From Acidobacteriota bacterium (lineage in GTDB: Bacteria > Acidobacteriota > Thermoanaerobaculia > Multivoradales > Multivoraceae), in assembly GCA_003388555.1 (NCBI GenBank), contig QQVD01000068.1, positions 62,001 through 126,000 of the forward strand: 64,000 nt of DNA. The letters run 5' to 3'. The notes beneath the pieces were generated by a model. That model saw nothing but the letters and a program-made list of their open reading frames with translations, was not told the origin of the DNA and did not search any database. Shown piece by piece: positions 18,469 to 28,893 of the stretch. The position numbers and the translations under genes were made by a program. The stretch's first letter is position 1; every line of letters begins with the position of its first letter.

Positions 18469-20232
18469 TCAGTAGGTCTTGAGGAATTCTAGCAACGCCG
18501 AGCGGTCGTCGGGCTCCAGGTCGGTGCCGTAGCCGGGCCCCTCGTGCCCGGCGTTGGAGTTGCCCTTGCCGGAGACGTCGAAGACGAAGGCGCCCTGGGT
18601 GTCCAAAGGCACCTGGACCAGGCCGACCGACTCGGGGTCGTACTCCCGCGTACCGACGACGAACCGCGGAGGTCTGCAGTCGTCCGGAGAGACGGAGCAG
18701 TCGGAGGGTTTCAGCAGATCCGCGAGGGTCGGCACCGAACCGTTGTGCAGATGCGGTGGCGTCGACCAGATACCGTGCAGACGGCGGGCCGGATAGCCCG
18801 TGATCGCCTCCTTCCACACCACGTTGGGTCGACCCCCGGCCCACTGATCGCGGAGGTCCTGCGGCACGTCGTTGTCGACCCAGTACTGCTCCTCGATCCC
18901 CTGCAGCGCCCTGGCGAGGGCGGAGGCATAGTTCGTTTCGCCCTGCCAGCCCTCGCCGAGCAGCGGCCGGTTGTAGTTGTCGATCTCGGTGCGGTCGGTA
19001 CCGATGTTCTCGATCGGCACCACCTTCAGCGAAACCAGCGATCCGTCCGGATTCGGCGCCACCTCGTGGCAGCCGGCGCAGCTGCGCGCGAAGATCTCCT
19101 CGCCGCGGGCGGCGAGATCGCGATCGATCGGACCGAGGATCTCCTCCGGCCACTGCGGTGGCTCGAACTTGTAGGAGATCCGCTCCAGTGTGTCCAGGTT
19201 CTCGAGTACCGCGCTGGTCCAGTTCGAGCGCCGGTCCCAGATCGCGCCGAAGGCCATCGCCTCGGCCATGTTGCGCCGCATCACGCCGTTGGTGTTGGCG
19301 ATCCAGTGCAGCCACTCGATGTCCTCGAACTGCCAGAGATTGGGAATGGTGACCGGCGCGTCCATCGACTGCGGCGTGAACATCATGTTGCGCGACGCGC
19401 CCCAGGCGTCGGCGCGGCCAGGACCGGCCGGGGTGGTCTCGACGGTGGTCGCCCACTTGAAGTAGGACACCGTCATCTCGAGCCTCGCCAGCAGGTGCTC
19501 GAGCCGCAGCGCCTCCTGCTCGAGATGCGCCGCCTCGTCGAGCACGCCATCGAGGAAATCGAAGCGCGCCTCGCGGTCTCCGTGGTCGTCCAGCCGATCG
19601 TCGAAATCGGCATCGGCGGCGACCACCTGCTGCTCTTCTTCGGGACTCAGCTCGGACTCGTCGTGAGGAGTCCCTTCGCAGGCGCTGCCCTCCAGATGGC
19701 GCACCCGCTTCCACATCTTCCACAGCTTGACCGGATGTGCCGCCAGGTGCGCGCTCGCCTCCACCAGCGCGTCTCGGAAGCCGAACAGATCGCCGAGGTT
19801 CGGCGCTCCGTCGATCAGCATCGACTGCCCCTGGTAAGTCAGCTCGCCGACGTGGCAGACCGCGCAGTTGAATCCCACCATGTCCATGTCGAGGTCCGAG
19901 GCGTGCGACACGGTGATGCCGATCGGCAGGCAGTTCCCCTCGGAGGGATCGGCGATGAAGCCGAAGCGCTCGAGGTTGTCCTTCAGCAGGGTGCCCGGCT
20001 GGGCCGGATCCTCGAGCACCGTGAACAGGCCGTACGGGAACAGCTCGGCTCCCTGGGTCAGGTGGTAGTACTGCTCGCGCTCGGCGTCGGTGAGTGCCCC
20101 GGCGGGCAGCGACGCCTCCTGCAGAGGCTCCGTCGCCGGCCGTTCGGCGCAGCCCCAGCAGGCGGCTGCCGCGACGATAAGGGGCGCCGCGGAGCGGACC
20201 GGGCGATGGCGATTGGGCGGCGAGCTGGGCAT
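18469..20232 (-). CDS. Secreted diheme cytochrome c, peroxidase/RoxA-like superfamily
   Basis: 587 aa from ATG 20232 behind GGAGGG. A hydrophobic signal (RSAAPLIVAAAACWGC) indicates export, possibly as a lipoprotein. Two c-type heme motifs, CAVCH near 122 and CAGCH near 385, are about 260 residues apart. Conserved text around them (VGFNCAVCHVGELTYQG; TPPHLHNGSVPTLADLL) is of the type seen in diheme peroxidase-like proteins and the RoxA/RoxB rubber oxygenases, which share the fold. Length is closer to RoxA (about 650 aa) than to CcpA (about 350 aa). Function remains open: oxygenase, peroxidase or electron carrier. Confidence 0.75.
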   Translation of the reverse strand: MPSSPPNRHRPVRSAAPLIVAAAACWGCAERPATEPLQEASLPAGALTDAEREQYYHLTQGAELFPYGLFTVLEDPAQPGTLLKDNLERFGFIADPSEGNCLPIGITVSHASDLDMDMVGFNCAVCHVGELTYQGQSMLIDGAPNLGDLFGFRDALVEASAHLAAHPVKLWKMWKRVRHLEGSACEGTPHDESELSPEEEQQVVAADADFDDRLDDHGDREARFDFLDGVLDEAAHLEQEALRLEHLLARLEMTVSYFKWATTVETTPAGPGRADAWGASRNMMFTPQSMDAPVTIPNLWQFEDIEWLHWIANTNGVMRRNMAEAMAFGAIWDRRSNWTSAVLENLDTLERISYKFEPPQWPEEILGPIDRDLAARGEEIFARSCAGCHEVAPNPDGSLVSLKVVPIENIGTDRTEIDNYNRPLLGEGWQGETNYASALARALQGIEEQYWVDNDVPQDLRDQWAGGRPNVVWKEAITGYPARRLHGIWSTPPHLHNGSVPTLADLLKPSDCSVSPDDCRPPRFVVGTREYDPESVGLVQVPLDTQGAFVFDVSGKGNSNAGHEGPGYGTDLEPDDRSALLEFLKTY

Positions 20233-20482
20233 GGTCGGGGTCCCTCCAACGCCCGCAATCCGATCTACGGGCGCGACACCCGTCGACCAGGCCGCGGCGG
20301 CGACGAGGCGCGGCGACGCCCCGGTACTTCCGTTCTGGTTGCGACTGACGGCGAGCATCAGAGCATCGGCGACCGAGGCTGTCAAGAAATCAGAGCGGCA
20401 GTCCGTCGAGCCGTCGTCGAGCCTCACTGGCCGGTCGGCGGGCCCCGATCGACCCAGCGGCCGGAGCCACGAGCCCCGCGGC

Positions 20483-20491
20483 TGCTAGACT
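20483..20491 (+). promoter_or_regulatory. Extended -10 promoter candidate for FHA-GGDEF gene
   Basis: TGCTAGACT fits an extended -10 (TGn plus TAGACT). It predicts a transcript start near 20498 and a leader of about 60 nt to ATG 20558. There is no convincing -35, as is common with extended -10 elements. Confidence 0.4.
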
Positions 20492-20557
20492 CGGGGGTCG
20501 TTCATGCGAGGAGCCGCACCGCTTCGCGTGGCTCGTCCGCCGACTCCACCGCCTGCC

Positions 20558-21430
20558 ATGAGCTCCGAGACAACGACCCGCATCACCCGCGTCGCCGCGA
20601 CCGATCCTGCAGTCGTGGAGCAGGCCTCGGTGGTGCTCATCTACGGCAACCAGCTGGGGCGCAGGTTCTCGATCGATCCCGAGCTGTCGGTCGGACGTGC
20701 GCTGTCGAACTCGATCGTTCTCGACGACGACAGCGTGTCGCGCCAGCACGCCCTCTTCTACCGTCGCGGTGACGGCTTCTTCGTCTCCGATCTCGGCAGC
20801 ACCAACGGCACCCTGGTCAACGACTTCCCGGTCGAGTCGGAGACACCGCTGCGCAACGGCGACTTGGTGACGATCGGCGGCGTGGTGTTCAAGTTCATCA
20901 GCGACAACACCGAAGCGCAGTACTTCGAAGAGATCTACCGCCTCACCATCATCGACGGGCTGACCCAGATGCACAACCGTCGCTATCTGTTCGAGTTCCT
21001 CGAGCGTGAGGTGCTGCGCTGCTCGCGATCGGGCTCCGATCTCGGTCTGGTGCTGGTCGACATCGACAACTTCAAAGCGATCAACGACACCCACGGCCAC
21101 CTCTTCGGCGACCGCGTGCTGAAGGAGATCGCGAAGCTGATACGCGACGTTGTGCGCAAGGAGCAGGTGCTGGCGCGCTACGGAGGCGACGAGTTCGCGG
21201 CGGTGCTCACCGACACCGATCCTGAAGGCTGCCGGATGTTCGCCGAGAAGGTGCGTCGACGGGTCGAGGATCACCCCTTCCGCAGCTCGGACGGCCTCGC
21301 CGTGGAGACGACCCTCAGCATCGGACTCGCTTCGCTCGACGGCCCCTGCACCCACGAACAGTTCTTCGAGCGTGCCGACGCCGCCCTCTACCGCGCCAAG
21401 CAGGCGGGACGCAACCGCGTCGCCGTCTGA
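20558..21430 (+). CDS. FHA-domain diguanylate cyclase (GGDEF)
   Basis: 290 aa. ATG 20558 is preferred over 20504 because codons between them lack the strong GC third-position bias of the gene and the likely promoter lies at 20483. An N-terminal FHA domain (about 25-110; VGRALSN, SVSRQHALF, LGSTNGTLV) recognises phosphothreonine. A GGDEF domain follows (about 130-290) with LTQMHNRRYL, DNFKAINDTHGH and an intact active site RYGGDEF, so it should make cyclic di-GMP. The product-inhibition site expected as RxxD five residues before GGDEF reads RKEQ. FHA suggests control by one of the Ser/Thr kinases of this genome. Confidence 0.93.
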   Translation: MSSETTTRITRVAATDPAVVEQASVVLIYGNQLGRRFSIDPELSVGRALSNSIVLDDDSVSRQHALFYRRGDGFFVSDLGSTNGTLVNDFPVESETPLRNGDLVTIGGVVFKFISDNTEAQYFEEIYRLTIIDGLTQMHNRRYLFEFLEREVLRCSRSGSDLGLVLVDIDNFKAINDTHGHLFGDRVLKEIAKLIRDVVRKEQVLARYGGDEFAAVLTDTDPEGCRMFAEKVRRRVEDHPFRSSDGLAVETTLSIGLASLDGPCTHEQFFERADAALYRAKQAGRNRVAV

Positions 21431-21584
21431 GCGGCTACTCTCCGTGCGGCGCAGACCCCGGGAAGGGGTCCGGAGGTCCGGACCGTGGACGCACACCGAG
21501 CACGGTCGAGAGACCGCGAAACCACTGGCCAGTCGATACCGGGACGTCGAGACGACGCCGTCACGGTGTGAAGGAGATGCAGCC

Positions 21585-22151
21585 ATGAAACCCTCGTCCC
21601 AGCAAGGTCCGAAGCTCCACCGACTGCGGAGTGCCTCCCGCCCGACGCTCCGGCAGCGGATGGTGTCGCCTCTCGTCCTGCTCCTGCTCGTCGCCGCCTC
21701 CGCGGCCGCACCGGCTGCCGCGCAGTCTGCCACCGACTCGGAACGACGGGCCGCGTTCGCCGAGCTGCTCGACGGCGCGCGCCTGGTCGGCCAGTTCACG
21801 GTGGTCAACCCGAGCACCGGCGAGACGATGCAGCGCGACGATCTCTACTCGGTTTCGCGTCTGCTCCCGGGCGACGGCGACGTCTGGGTGTTCGAGTACT
21901 CGATGAGCTACGGCGACAACGAGGCGAACACGCTCGAGATCCCGGTGCGGGTGCTGTTCGTCGAGGACACTCCGCTGCTCACCATGAGCGAACAGGAGGT
22001 GCCCGGTCTCGGCACCTTCTCGGTGCGCCTCGTGTTCCATGGCGACCGCTACGGCGGGATGTGGAGCAACGGCCCGGTCGGCGGCCACATGTGGGGCATC
22101 ATCGAACGTGACGAGGCGGCAGCGGCAGAGAAGGCGCCTCCGGGAGACTGA
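21585..22151 (+). CDS. Hypothetical secreted protein
   Basis: 188 aa, ATG 21585 with AAGGAG 9 bases upstream. Residues about 25-47 are a signal peptide (SPLVLLLLVAASAAAPAAAQ, likely cut after AAAQ or AAA). The mature part, about 140 aa, is beta-rich and has no cysteine; phrases such as FTVVNPSTGE, VRVLFVEDTPLLTMSEQEVPGLGTF and GGMWSNGPVGGHMWG suggest a compact periplasmic or lipid-binding barrel. I do not recognise a family with confidence. It stands between the GGDEF gene and prfC without a clear operon link. Confidence 0.75.
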   Translation: MKPSSQQGPKLHRLRSASRPTLRQRMVSPLVLLLLVAASAAAPAAAQSATDSERRAAFAELLDGARLVGQFTVVNPSTGETMQRDDLYSVSRLLPGDGDVWVFEYSMSYGDNEANTLEIPVRVLFVEDTPLLTMSEQEVPGLGTFSVRLVFHGDRYGGMWSNGPVGGHMWGIIERDEAAAAEKAPPGD

Positions 22152-22485
22152 GCGACCGGCGATGCTCGCCTTCCGCTAAGCTGCCCGGCGCCGACCCGGC
22201 GCGCTGGCGCGCCACCTCCCGATCCACGCCGACACCAGCGAGGCACGTTCGGCAACCGGGCCACGACCTGACCGCGCGGCCGCGGTCTCTGTCGCTGTCG
22301 CTGCCGCACGGCGACCGCAGCGGTGCGGTCGCCGTGCACATCGGGGCCCAACCCCAGAGGGATCGCGGCGGCGGCATCGACGGGCGCCACGGTTCCGACC
22401 CCTGCCGCGCCGACGAGGCCGCGGCGGTGCCCGTCCCAAAACCCCACCATCTCCGCGGCGCCTGCGCCGCGAGGCGAACCACTTC
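22152..22485. other. 334-bp intergenic region before prfC
   Basis: No open frame with plausible codon use. It contains a perfect 14-bp inverted repeat (22306-22337, listed separately) and a C-rich segment before the prfC start. The prfC ribosome site is weak (GAGGCG). Confidence 0.6.
22306..22337 (+). promoter_or_regulatory. Perfect 14-bp stem-loop in prfC leader region
   Basis: GCACGGCGACCGCA (22306-22319), a GCGG loop, then the exact complement (22324-22337). The stem is very stable but has no following T-run, so it is not a classical intrinsic terminator. It lies 150 bp before prfC and 155 bp after the upstream gene: it may be a factor-assisted terminator, a leader structure or a protein site. 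Confidence 0.6.
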
Positions 22486-24101
<1,616 letters not shown>

Positions 24102-24105
<4 letters not shown>

Positions 24106-25055
24106 GCGAGCGCGCGGCCATGCAGGACGAGGCCCTCACCCTGTTCACCGACGGTGGCGCCAGTCCCAATCCGGGTCCCGGCGGCTGGGGAGTCGTCGGC
24201 GTGGTCGGCGACGAAGTCGCCTTCGAGCTCTCTGGCGGGGAGCCCGACAGCACCAACAACCGGATGGAGCTCACGGCGGCGATCGAGGGACTGGCCAGCC
24301 AGCCGGCCGGGAGCAGGCTGCGGTTGGTGACGGATTCGCAGTACCTGCGCCAGGGCATCACCAGCTGGATCGCCTCGTGGCGGCGCAACGACTGGATGCG
24401 GGGCCGGCCGCCGCGCCTGGAACCGGTCAAGAACGCCGATCTGTGGCGGCGACTCGACGCGCTGAACCGCGAGCGCGACGTCCGTTGGGAATGGGTCAAG
24501 GGTCATGCTGGCCACCGCTTCAACGAGCGCGCCGACGAGCTCGCCAGCGCCGCGATCGCCGCCCTCGGCGAGTCTCGACCCGCCACGGCACGCGCCGACG
24601 CCGCAGAGAGCGCCAGCGCAGCGGCGGACGACGCCCCCGACTGCATCGTGACCGTGGCGGTGCGCTTCTCGCGCGGACGCGGCGCCTGGGCGCTGCACAT
24701 CGACGCCGGCTCGGAGAGCGAGACGGTCGTCTCCCAGGAGCGCGCGACATCGTCGGCGAATCGGTTGGAGCTCGCCGCCGCCCTCGAGCTGACCCAGCGC
24801 GCCGAGCGACTGCCGGCGCCGCTCGAGGTGCGCTGCGGCGACTACCTGCGCCGGGGCGTGCTGGAGTGGCTGCCCTCCTGGCAGCGCTCCGGCTGGCGCA
24901 CCGCGGGCGGCGACCCGGTGAAGAACCGCGACCTCTGGGAGCGCCTCGAGGCACGGCTGCGCCAGCTCGAGTCCTCCGGCCGCAGCATCTCTTTCGCCCG
25001 AGCCGACGGCGGATCACCCCAGGTGCGCGAGCTCAAGGCCGCGCTGCGGGGCTGA
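24102..25055 (+). CDS. rnhA: Ribonuclease H with degenerate second RNase H-like domain
   Basis: 317 aa, twice the usual RNase HI length. The N-terminal domain (about 10-150) is complete: FTDGGASPNPGPGG with Asp17, NNRMEL with Glu near 56, TDSQYL with Asp near 78, and GHRFNERADEL with the last Asp near 145. After an Ala-rich linker (150-180) a second RNase H-like fold repeats the pattern: ANRLELAAAL, CGDYLRRGVLEWLPSWQRSGWRT and DPVKNRDLWERL mirror the first domain, but the first and last catalytic acids are not recognisable. Overlaps prfC by 4 bp and ends 12 bp from the convergent oleC. Confidence 0.9.
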
Positions 25056-25067
25056 CCTCCGCCCCCG

Positions 25068-26765
25068 TCAGCCGCCGCCCTGGCCGCTGCCGGCGTCGAC
25101 GCCGAGACGCCGCGCCGCCCAGAGCGCCAACTGCTCGCGGAAGATCTTGGCGTTGTGTCGCACGTCGACCGGGAAGCTGCGGCGGAAGAGCACCGTCTCG
25201 ATCCGTCTGGTGCGCGGGTCACCGGCTCCGAGCTCGAGCAGCTCGCCGACCAGAGCGGTGCGCCGACCACGCCCGAGGCGTCGCCGCGGCTCGACGCAGA
25301 GAACCGGCCGCGCCCTGTCCGGAGGGCCGACGCCGACCAGCGCAGTGCGGCGTACGTCCGGGTGGCGGTTGAAGATCGCCTCGCAGGGGATGGTGAACAG
25401 GTCACCGCCCTCACAGCGGACCCGGTGAGTCAGGCGACCGCACATCCACAGGCGTCCCTGGTCGTCGAGCCAGCCGACGTCGCCCATGCGGTGCCAGAGG
25501 CGGCCGGCGGCGTCGCGGAGCTTGTGGTGGCGGGTGGCCTCGGGGCGCCCGAAGTAGCTCGGGCTGGTCTGGGCGCTCGAGACGACGATCTCGCCGATCT
25601 CGCCGGCCGGCAGAGGCTGCTCCAGCACGCTCGGTGCGACCTCGCCGTCCTCGATCGGCACGATCCGCAGCTCGACGCCCTCGAGAGCACGACCGACACA
25701 AACCCCCGCTCCCTTCTCGGTCTCGGCTCGGGTCTCGTCGAGCAGCTCGCGACTGCCGATCGTCGCCACCGGCAGCGACTCGGTGGCACCGTAGGGCGTG
25801 TGCACCTCGGCGGCGTCGTCGAGGGCGGCGGCGAAGCGCTGCAGTGACGGTAGCGAGGCCGGCGCCCCAGCCGACAGCGCACGCCGCAGCGTCGGCAGCG
25901 ACCTGCCCTGCTCGACGCAGTAGGCGCCCAGCTTCTCGACCAGGGCCGGTGAGGCGAAGAGGTTGGTGCAGCGGTAGGTGTCGAGCGCCTCGACGAGGCG
26001 GGCGGGATCGGCGCGGCCGGGGCGCGAGGCGTCCATCCAGGGAACCACGGCCGCCATGCCGAGCGCCGGCCCGAACAGCGCGAAGAGCGGAAAGGTCGCG
26101 AGATCCCGCTCGCCGGGCTGGATCCCCCACTGCGAGCGTAGCGCCGCGACCTGGGCACAGAACATGCCGTGGGTGTACAGAGCGCCCTTCGCCGGCCCGG
26201 TGCTGCCACTGGTGAACAGGATGGCCGCCGGACGATCGCGCTCGGCGGTGGCCGCGCCGGGCGCCTGCCCGGTTGCTTCGCATTCGCTGCCCTCGGGCGG
26301 TCCGCCGGCCGGCGGGCCCGCCGAGCTCACCCGCTGCACCAGCTCCACCTCCGGGACCCATCCGAAGAGGCGCCTCGCCAGGAGCGCCTTGCGCACGCCG
26401 AAGAAGGCGCGGGGCCGCGCCTCGGCGAGGCAGCGGCCGAGATTGCGCAGCCCCATGCCTGGGTCGACCAGCACCAGCACCGCACCCGAGCGCAGCAGCG
26501 CGAAGGTCAGCGCGAAGAAGTCGACCGAGGGCGGCACCATCAGCACGACGTGATCGCCCGGCACCACGCCGAGTCTCTCGATGACGCCGATCCACCCGCG
26601 GGCGCGGGCCTCGAGCTCGGAGAAGGTGAGCTCGTCGAAGCCGCCGCGGCGACGCGCCACCGCCACCGCGAGATCGTCGGGTCGCTCCCGCGCACGCGCC
26701 GCCAGCTCGAGTGCAACGTTGTCGCAGCTCGCCTCCACGTCGCGGCGGCGATCGCCGGGCTTCAT
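25068..26765 (-). CDS. oleC: OleC-like beta-lactone synthetase (ANL superfamily)
   Basis: 565-aa adenylate-forming enzyme. P-loop LFTSGSTGPAKGALYTHG near 185-202, the aromatic/hinge block YGATESLP, and a C-terminal part with MGDVGWLDDQGRLWMCGRLTHRV. Taken alone it resembles an acyl-CoA synthetase, but directly after oleA and oleB it fits OleC, which activates a 2-alkyl-3-hydroxy acid with ATP and closes it to a cis-beta-lactone. Phrases such as GDHVVLMVPPSVDFFALTFALLRSGAVLVLVDPGMG match what I recall of OleC. ATG 26765 overlaps the oleB stop. Confidence 0.9.
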   Translation of the reverse strand: MKPGDRRRDVEASCDNVALELAARARERPDDLAVAVARRRGGFDELTFSELEARARGWIGVIERLGVVPGDHVVLMVPPSVDFFALTFALLRSGAVLVLVDPGMGLRNLGRCLAEARPRAFFGVRKALLARRLFGWVPEVELVQRVSSAGPPAGGPPEGSECEATGQAPGAATAERDRPAAILFTSGSTGPAKGALYTHGMFCAQVAALRSQWGIQPGERDLATFPLFALFGPALGMAAVVPWMDASRPGRADPARLVEALDTYRCTNLFASPALVEKLGAYCVEQGRSLPTLRRALSAGAPASLPSLQRFAAALDDAAEVHTPYGATESLPVATIGSRELLDETRAETEKGAGVCVGRALEGVELRIVPIEDGEVAPSVLEQPLPAGEIGEIVVSSAQTSPSYFGRPEATRHHKLRDAAGRLWHRMGDVGWLDDQGRLWMCGRLTHRVRCEGGDLFTIPCEAIFNRHPDVRRTALVGVGPPDRARPVLCVEPRRRLGRGRRTALVGELLELGAGDPRTRRIETVLFRRSFPVDVRHNAKIFREQLALWAARRLGVDAGSGQGGG

Positions 26766-27736
26766 CGGCCCGCGGCTCCGCGCAGGTGCGAGACGATCGG
26801 CGCCGCCACGAGATCGAAGGCGTCCTCCAGCAGGTAGTGGCCGGCTTCGGGGGCCTCGACGTACGTGGCCTCCGGCAGGCGCTGCTTCCAGCCGGCGAGG
26901 AAGTGCTGGTCGAAGACGAAGTCCCGGCCCCCCCAGGCGACCAGGAGGCGCCCGCCGTCGAGCCCTCGCAGACCACGCGCCGTCGCCGCGACCCGTTGCC
27001 AGGAGCGGTGGTTCTCACCCAGCGGGATGTCGAGCACGAATTCGTGCACGGCGCGGCGATCCCGCCACGAGGAGTAGGGAGCGAGATAGCCCCGGCGGAC
27101 CTCACCCGACAGCGCCTGGGTGACGCACGATCGCGCCGCGCCACGCTCGAACAGGCCCAGACCGCGCACCAGCAGTGACCCGATGACGGGCAGGCGCGCG
27201 AGACGCAGCGCGAGCGGCACCCTGGCGCTCTCGGGCAGCGGGAAGCCCGCCGTGTTCATCGCCACGACGCGATCGCAGCGATCGAGGTGGTCGACGATCC
27301 AGGACAGCCCGATCATCCCTCCCCAGTCGTGCACCACGAAGGCGGCGCGATCGATCCCGAGTGCCGCGAGCAGCCGATCGAGATCGTGCACACGCGCCTG
27401 GAGCGAGTACGGGTAGTCGACGCGGGCGGGCCGATCGGAGAGCCCGCAGCCGAGGTGATCGGGAGCGATGGCACGGAACCCCCGGTCGGCGAGCAGCGAG
27501 ATCAGCCGGCGGTAGAAGAAGCTCCAGGTCGGGTTACCGTGCAGCAGGACGACAGGCGGCCCGTCACCTTCGTCGACGACGTGCATGCGGCCCGCATCGA
27601 GCTCGATCCAGCTCCCGTCGAAGGGGAACAGGCGACGCTCGATACCGAGAGTCGCCAGCGCCGAGGCAGTGCCGTCGACGAATGGCCTCGCCGCCGTCCT
27701 GCCGGGGTCGCCTGCCGATCGCGGCGCCACCGTCAT
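26762..27736 (-). CDS. oleB: OleB-like beta-lactone decarboxylase (alpha/beta hydrolase)
   Basis: 324 aa from ATG 27736, behind GGGAAGGGACG; a TTG 24 bases upstream is less likely. Haloalkane-dehalogenase-like fold: LLHGNPTWSFFYR (66-78), PDHLGCGLSDRP, nucleophile Asp137 in VHDWGGMIG, and the late His in EAGHYLLED. An Asp rather than Ser nucleophile is shared by dehalogenases and OleB. The neighbours oleA and oleC favour OleB, which removes CO2 from the beta-lactone to give the cis-olefin. Third step-gene of the ole segment. Confidence 0.9.
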   Translation of the reverse strand: MTVAPRSAGDPGRTAARPFVDGTASALATLGIERRLFPFDGSWIELDAGRMHVVDEGDGPPVVLLHGNPTWSFFYRRLISLLADRGFRAIAPDHLGCGLSDRPARVDYPYSLQARVHDLDRLLAALGIDRAAFVVHDWGGMIGLSWIVDHLDRCDRVVAMNTAGFPLPESARVPLALRLARLPVIGSLLVRGLGLFERGAARSCVTQALSGEVRRGYLAPYSSWRDRRAVHEFVLDIPLGENHRSWQRVAATARGLRGLDGGRLLVAWGGRDFVFDQHFLAGWKQRLPEATYVEAPEAGHYLLEDAFDLVAAPIVSHLRGAAGR

Positions 27737-27773
27737 CGTCCCTTCCCGGTGGGGCGGCAACGCCGGACCGGAC

Positions 27774-28841
27774 TCACCAGTCGACCCCCAGCATCAGACA
27801 GTTGAGGCCGCTGCCGATCCCGAGCAGGCCGACCCGGTGCCCGGAGGCGACGAAACCGCGCTCCTCGGCGACGGCGAGGGCGAGCGGCAGGGCCACCGTG
27901 CCGGTGTTGCCGAGATGCGAGTAGATGGCGAAATCCCGCTCCGGCGGCACCTCGAGCGCCCGCAGGATCTCCTGCCGGTGGCGCAGGCCGACCTGGTGGC
28001 AGATGGTGCGGTCGACACGGTCGGCCTGCCAGCGCAGCTCGGTGAGGAACCGCTGCCAGGTCCGCCGTCCGAGCGCCACGCCGTGCTCGAGCACGGAGAC
28101 GGCGTCGGTGACCATGAACTCGCGCAGGGTGCGGCTGCCGCCGGCGGACTCGCCGACGACCTCCGTCCCCCAGCGACAGAGGCGATGGTGCTCCGGCGCG
28201 GTCTCGAGCACTCCTCCGAGCAACCGTCGGGGCTCGTCCTCACCGCCGCGGCGGAGGATCATCGCCACCGCTCCGGAGCCTCCGGTCATCGTCGCCACCG
28301 AGCTCGAGAAGCGACGCAGGCTGGAGTCCTCGTGCAGCGCCGCGATGGTCGCCTCGACGATGTCGCGAGCGCTCTCGCTGGCCACCACCATCCCCGCCTC
28401 GATCTGCCCGAGCTCGATGCGGTTCGCCACGTCGAGCATCCCGTTGAGCACGCCGAGGCAGGCGTTGGAGAGGTCGAAGACCGCGGCGTGCAGCGGCACC
28501 TCGTGGCCGAGCGCAGCCAGCTCGCCGGCGACGACGCAGGCGGTGGCGGGCTCGTGGTGGTCGCGGCAGACGCCAGCGTAGATCAGCGCTCCGAGATCCT
28601 CGGCTCCCAGGCTCGAGAGCTCGAGCGCCTTGACGGCGGCGGCGACCGCTCCCTCCGAGACCCGCGTGCCGCGCTGCCACCAACGCCGCTCGTGGATGCC
28701 GGTCAGCGTGGCCAGCTGGCCCTTCGGGATGCGCAGGCGCTGGAAGACGGCAGACAGCCTCTCCTCCAACTCCTCGGTGGACACCACCACCGGAGCGAGC
28801 TCGTAGCCGATCGCCTCGATCACCACCCGTTCGTATCTCAT
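27774..28841 (-). CDS. oleA: OleA-like head-to-head acyl condensing thiolase
   Basis: 355-aa thiolase-superfamily enzyme, FabH-like in fold. OleA joins two fatty acyl thioesters by non-decarboxylative Claisen condensation to a 2-alkyl-3-keto acid. Key residues are visible: Glu97 in CRDHHEPATA, nucleophile Cys128 in SNACLGVLNG, His282 in CHQVG and Asn312 in HLGNTGTV. The RDxxxEPATA motif with its Glu separates OleA from FabH. GAGG precedes ATG 28841, 52 bp after pfaC. The position directly behind the PUFA synthase suggests that it takes polyunsaturated chains. Confidence 0.94.
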   Translation of the reverse strand: MRYERVVIEAIGYELAPVVVSTEELEERLSAVFQRLRIPKGQLATLTGIHERRWWQRGTRVSEGAVAAAVKALELSSLGAEDLGALIYAGVCRDHHEPATACVVAGELAALGHEVPLHAAVFDLSNACLGVLNGMLDVANRIELGQIEAGMVVASESARDIVEATIAALHEDSSLRRFSSSVATMTGGSGAVAMILRRGGEDEPRRLLGGVLETAPEHHRLCRWGTEVVGESAGGSRTLREFMVTDAVSVLEHGVALGRRTWQRFLTELRWQADRVDRTICHQVGLRHRQEILRALEVPPERDFAIYSHLGNTGTVALPLALAVAEERGFVASGHRVGLLGIGSGLNCLMLGVDW

Positions 28842-28893
28842 CGCATCCTCGCCGGCCCGGTGCCTGCTCCGCCGCCGCCCTCCGCCGAGCGGC

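Noticed and set aside
15258-18482. 1074-codon plus-strand frame, and similar ones at 5735-8758 and 35510-38104
   Set aside because: Each lies opposite well-identified genes (kinase-propeller, aceE, pfaA/pfaC) and shows no recognisable motif.
25068-26765. Long-chain acyl-CoA synthetase
   Set aside because: Possible from motifs alone, yet position directly after oleB with a 4-bp overlap makes OleC more likely.
26762-27736. Haloalkane dehalogenase
   Set aside because: Fold and Asp nucleophile are shared, but operon context with oleA and oleC points to OleB.
27774-28841. FabH (beta-ketoacyl-ACP synthase III)
   Set aside because: The RDxxxEPATA motif with Glu97 and the oleB/oleC neighbours fit OleA better.
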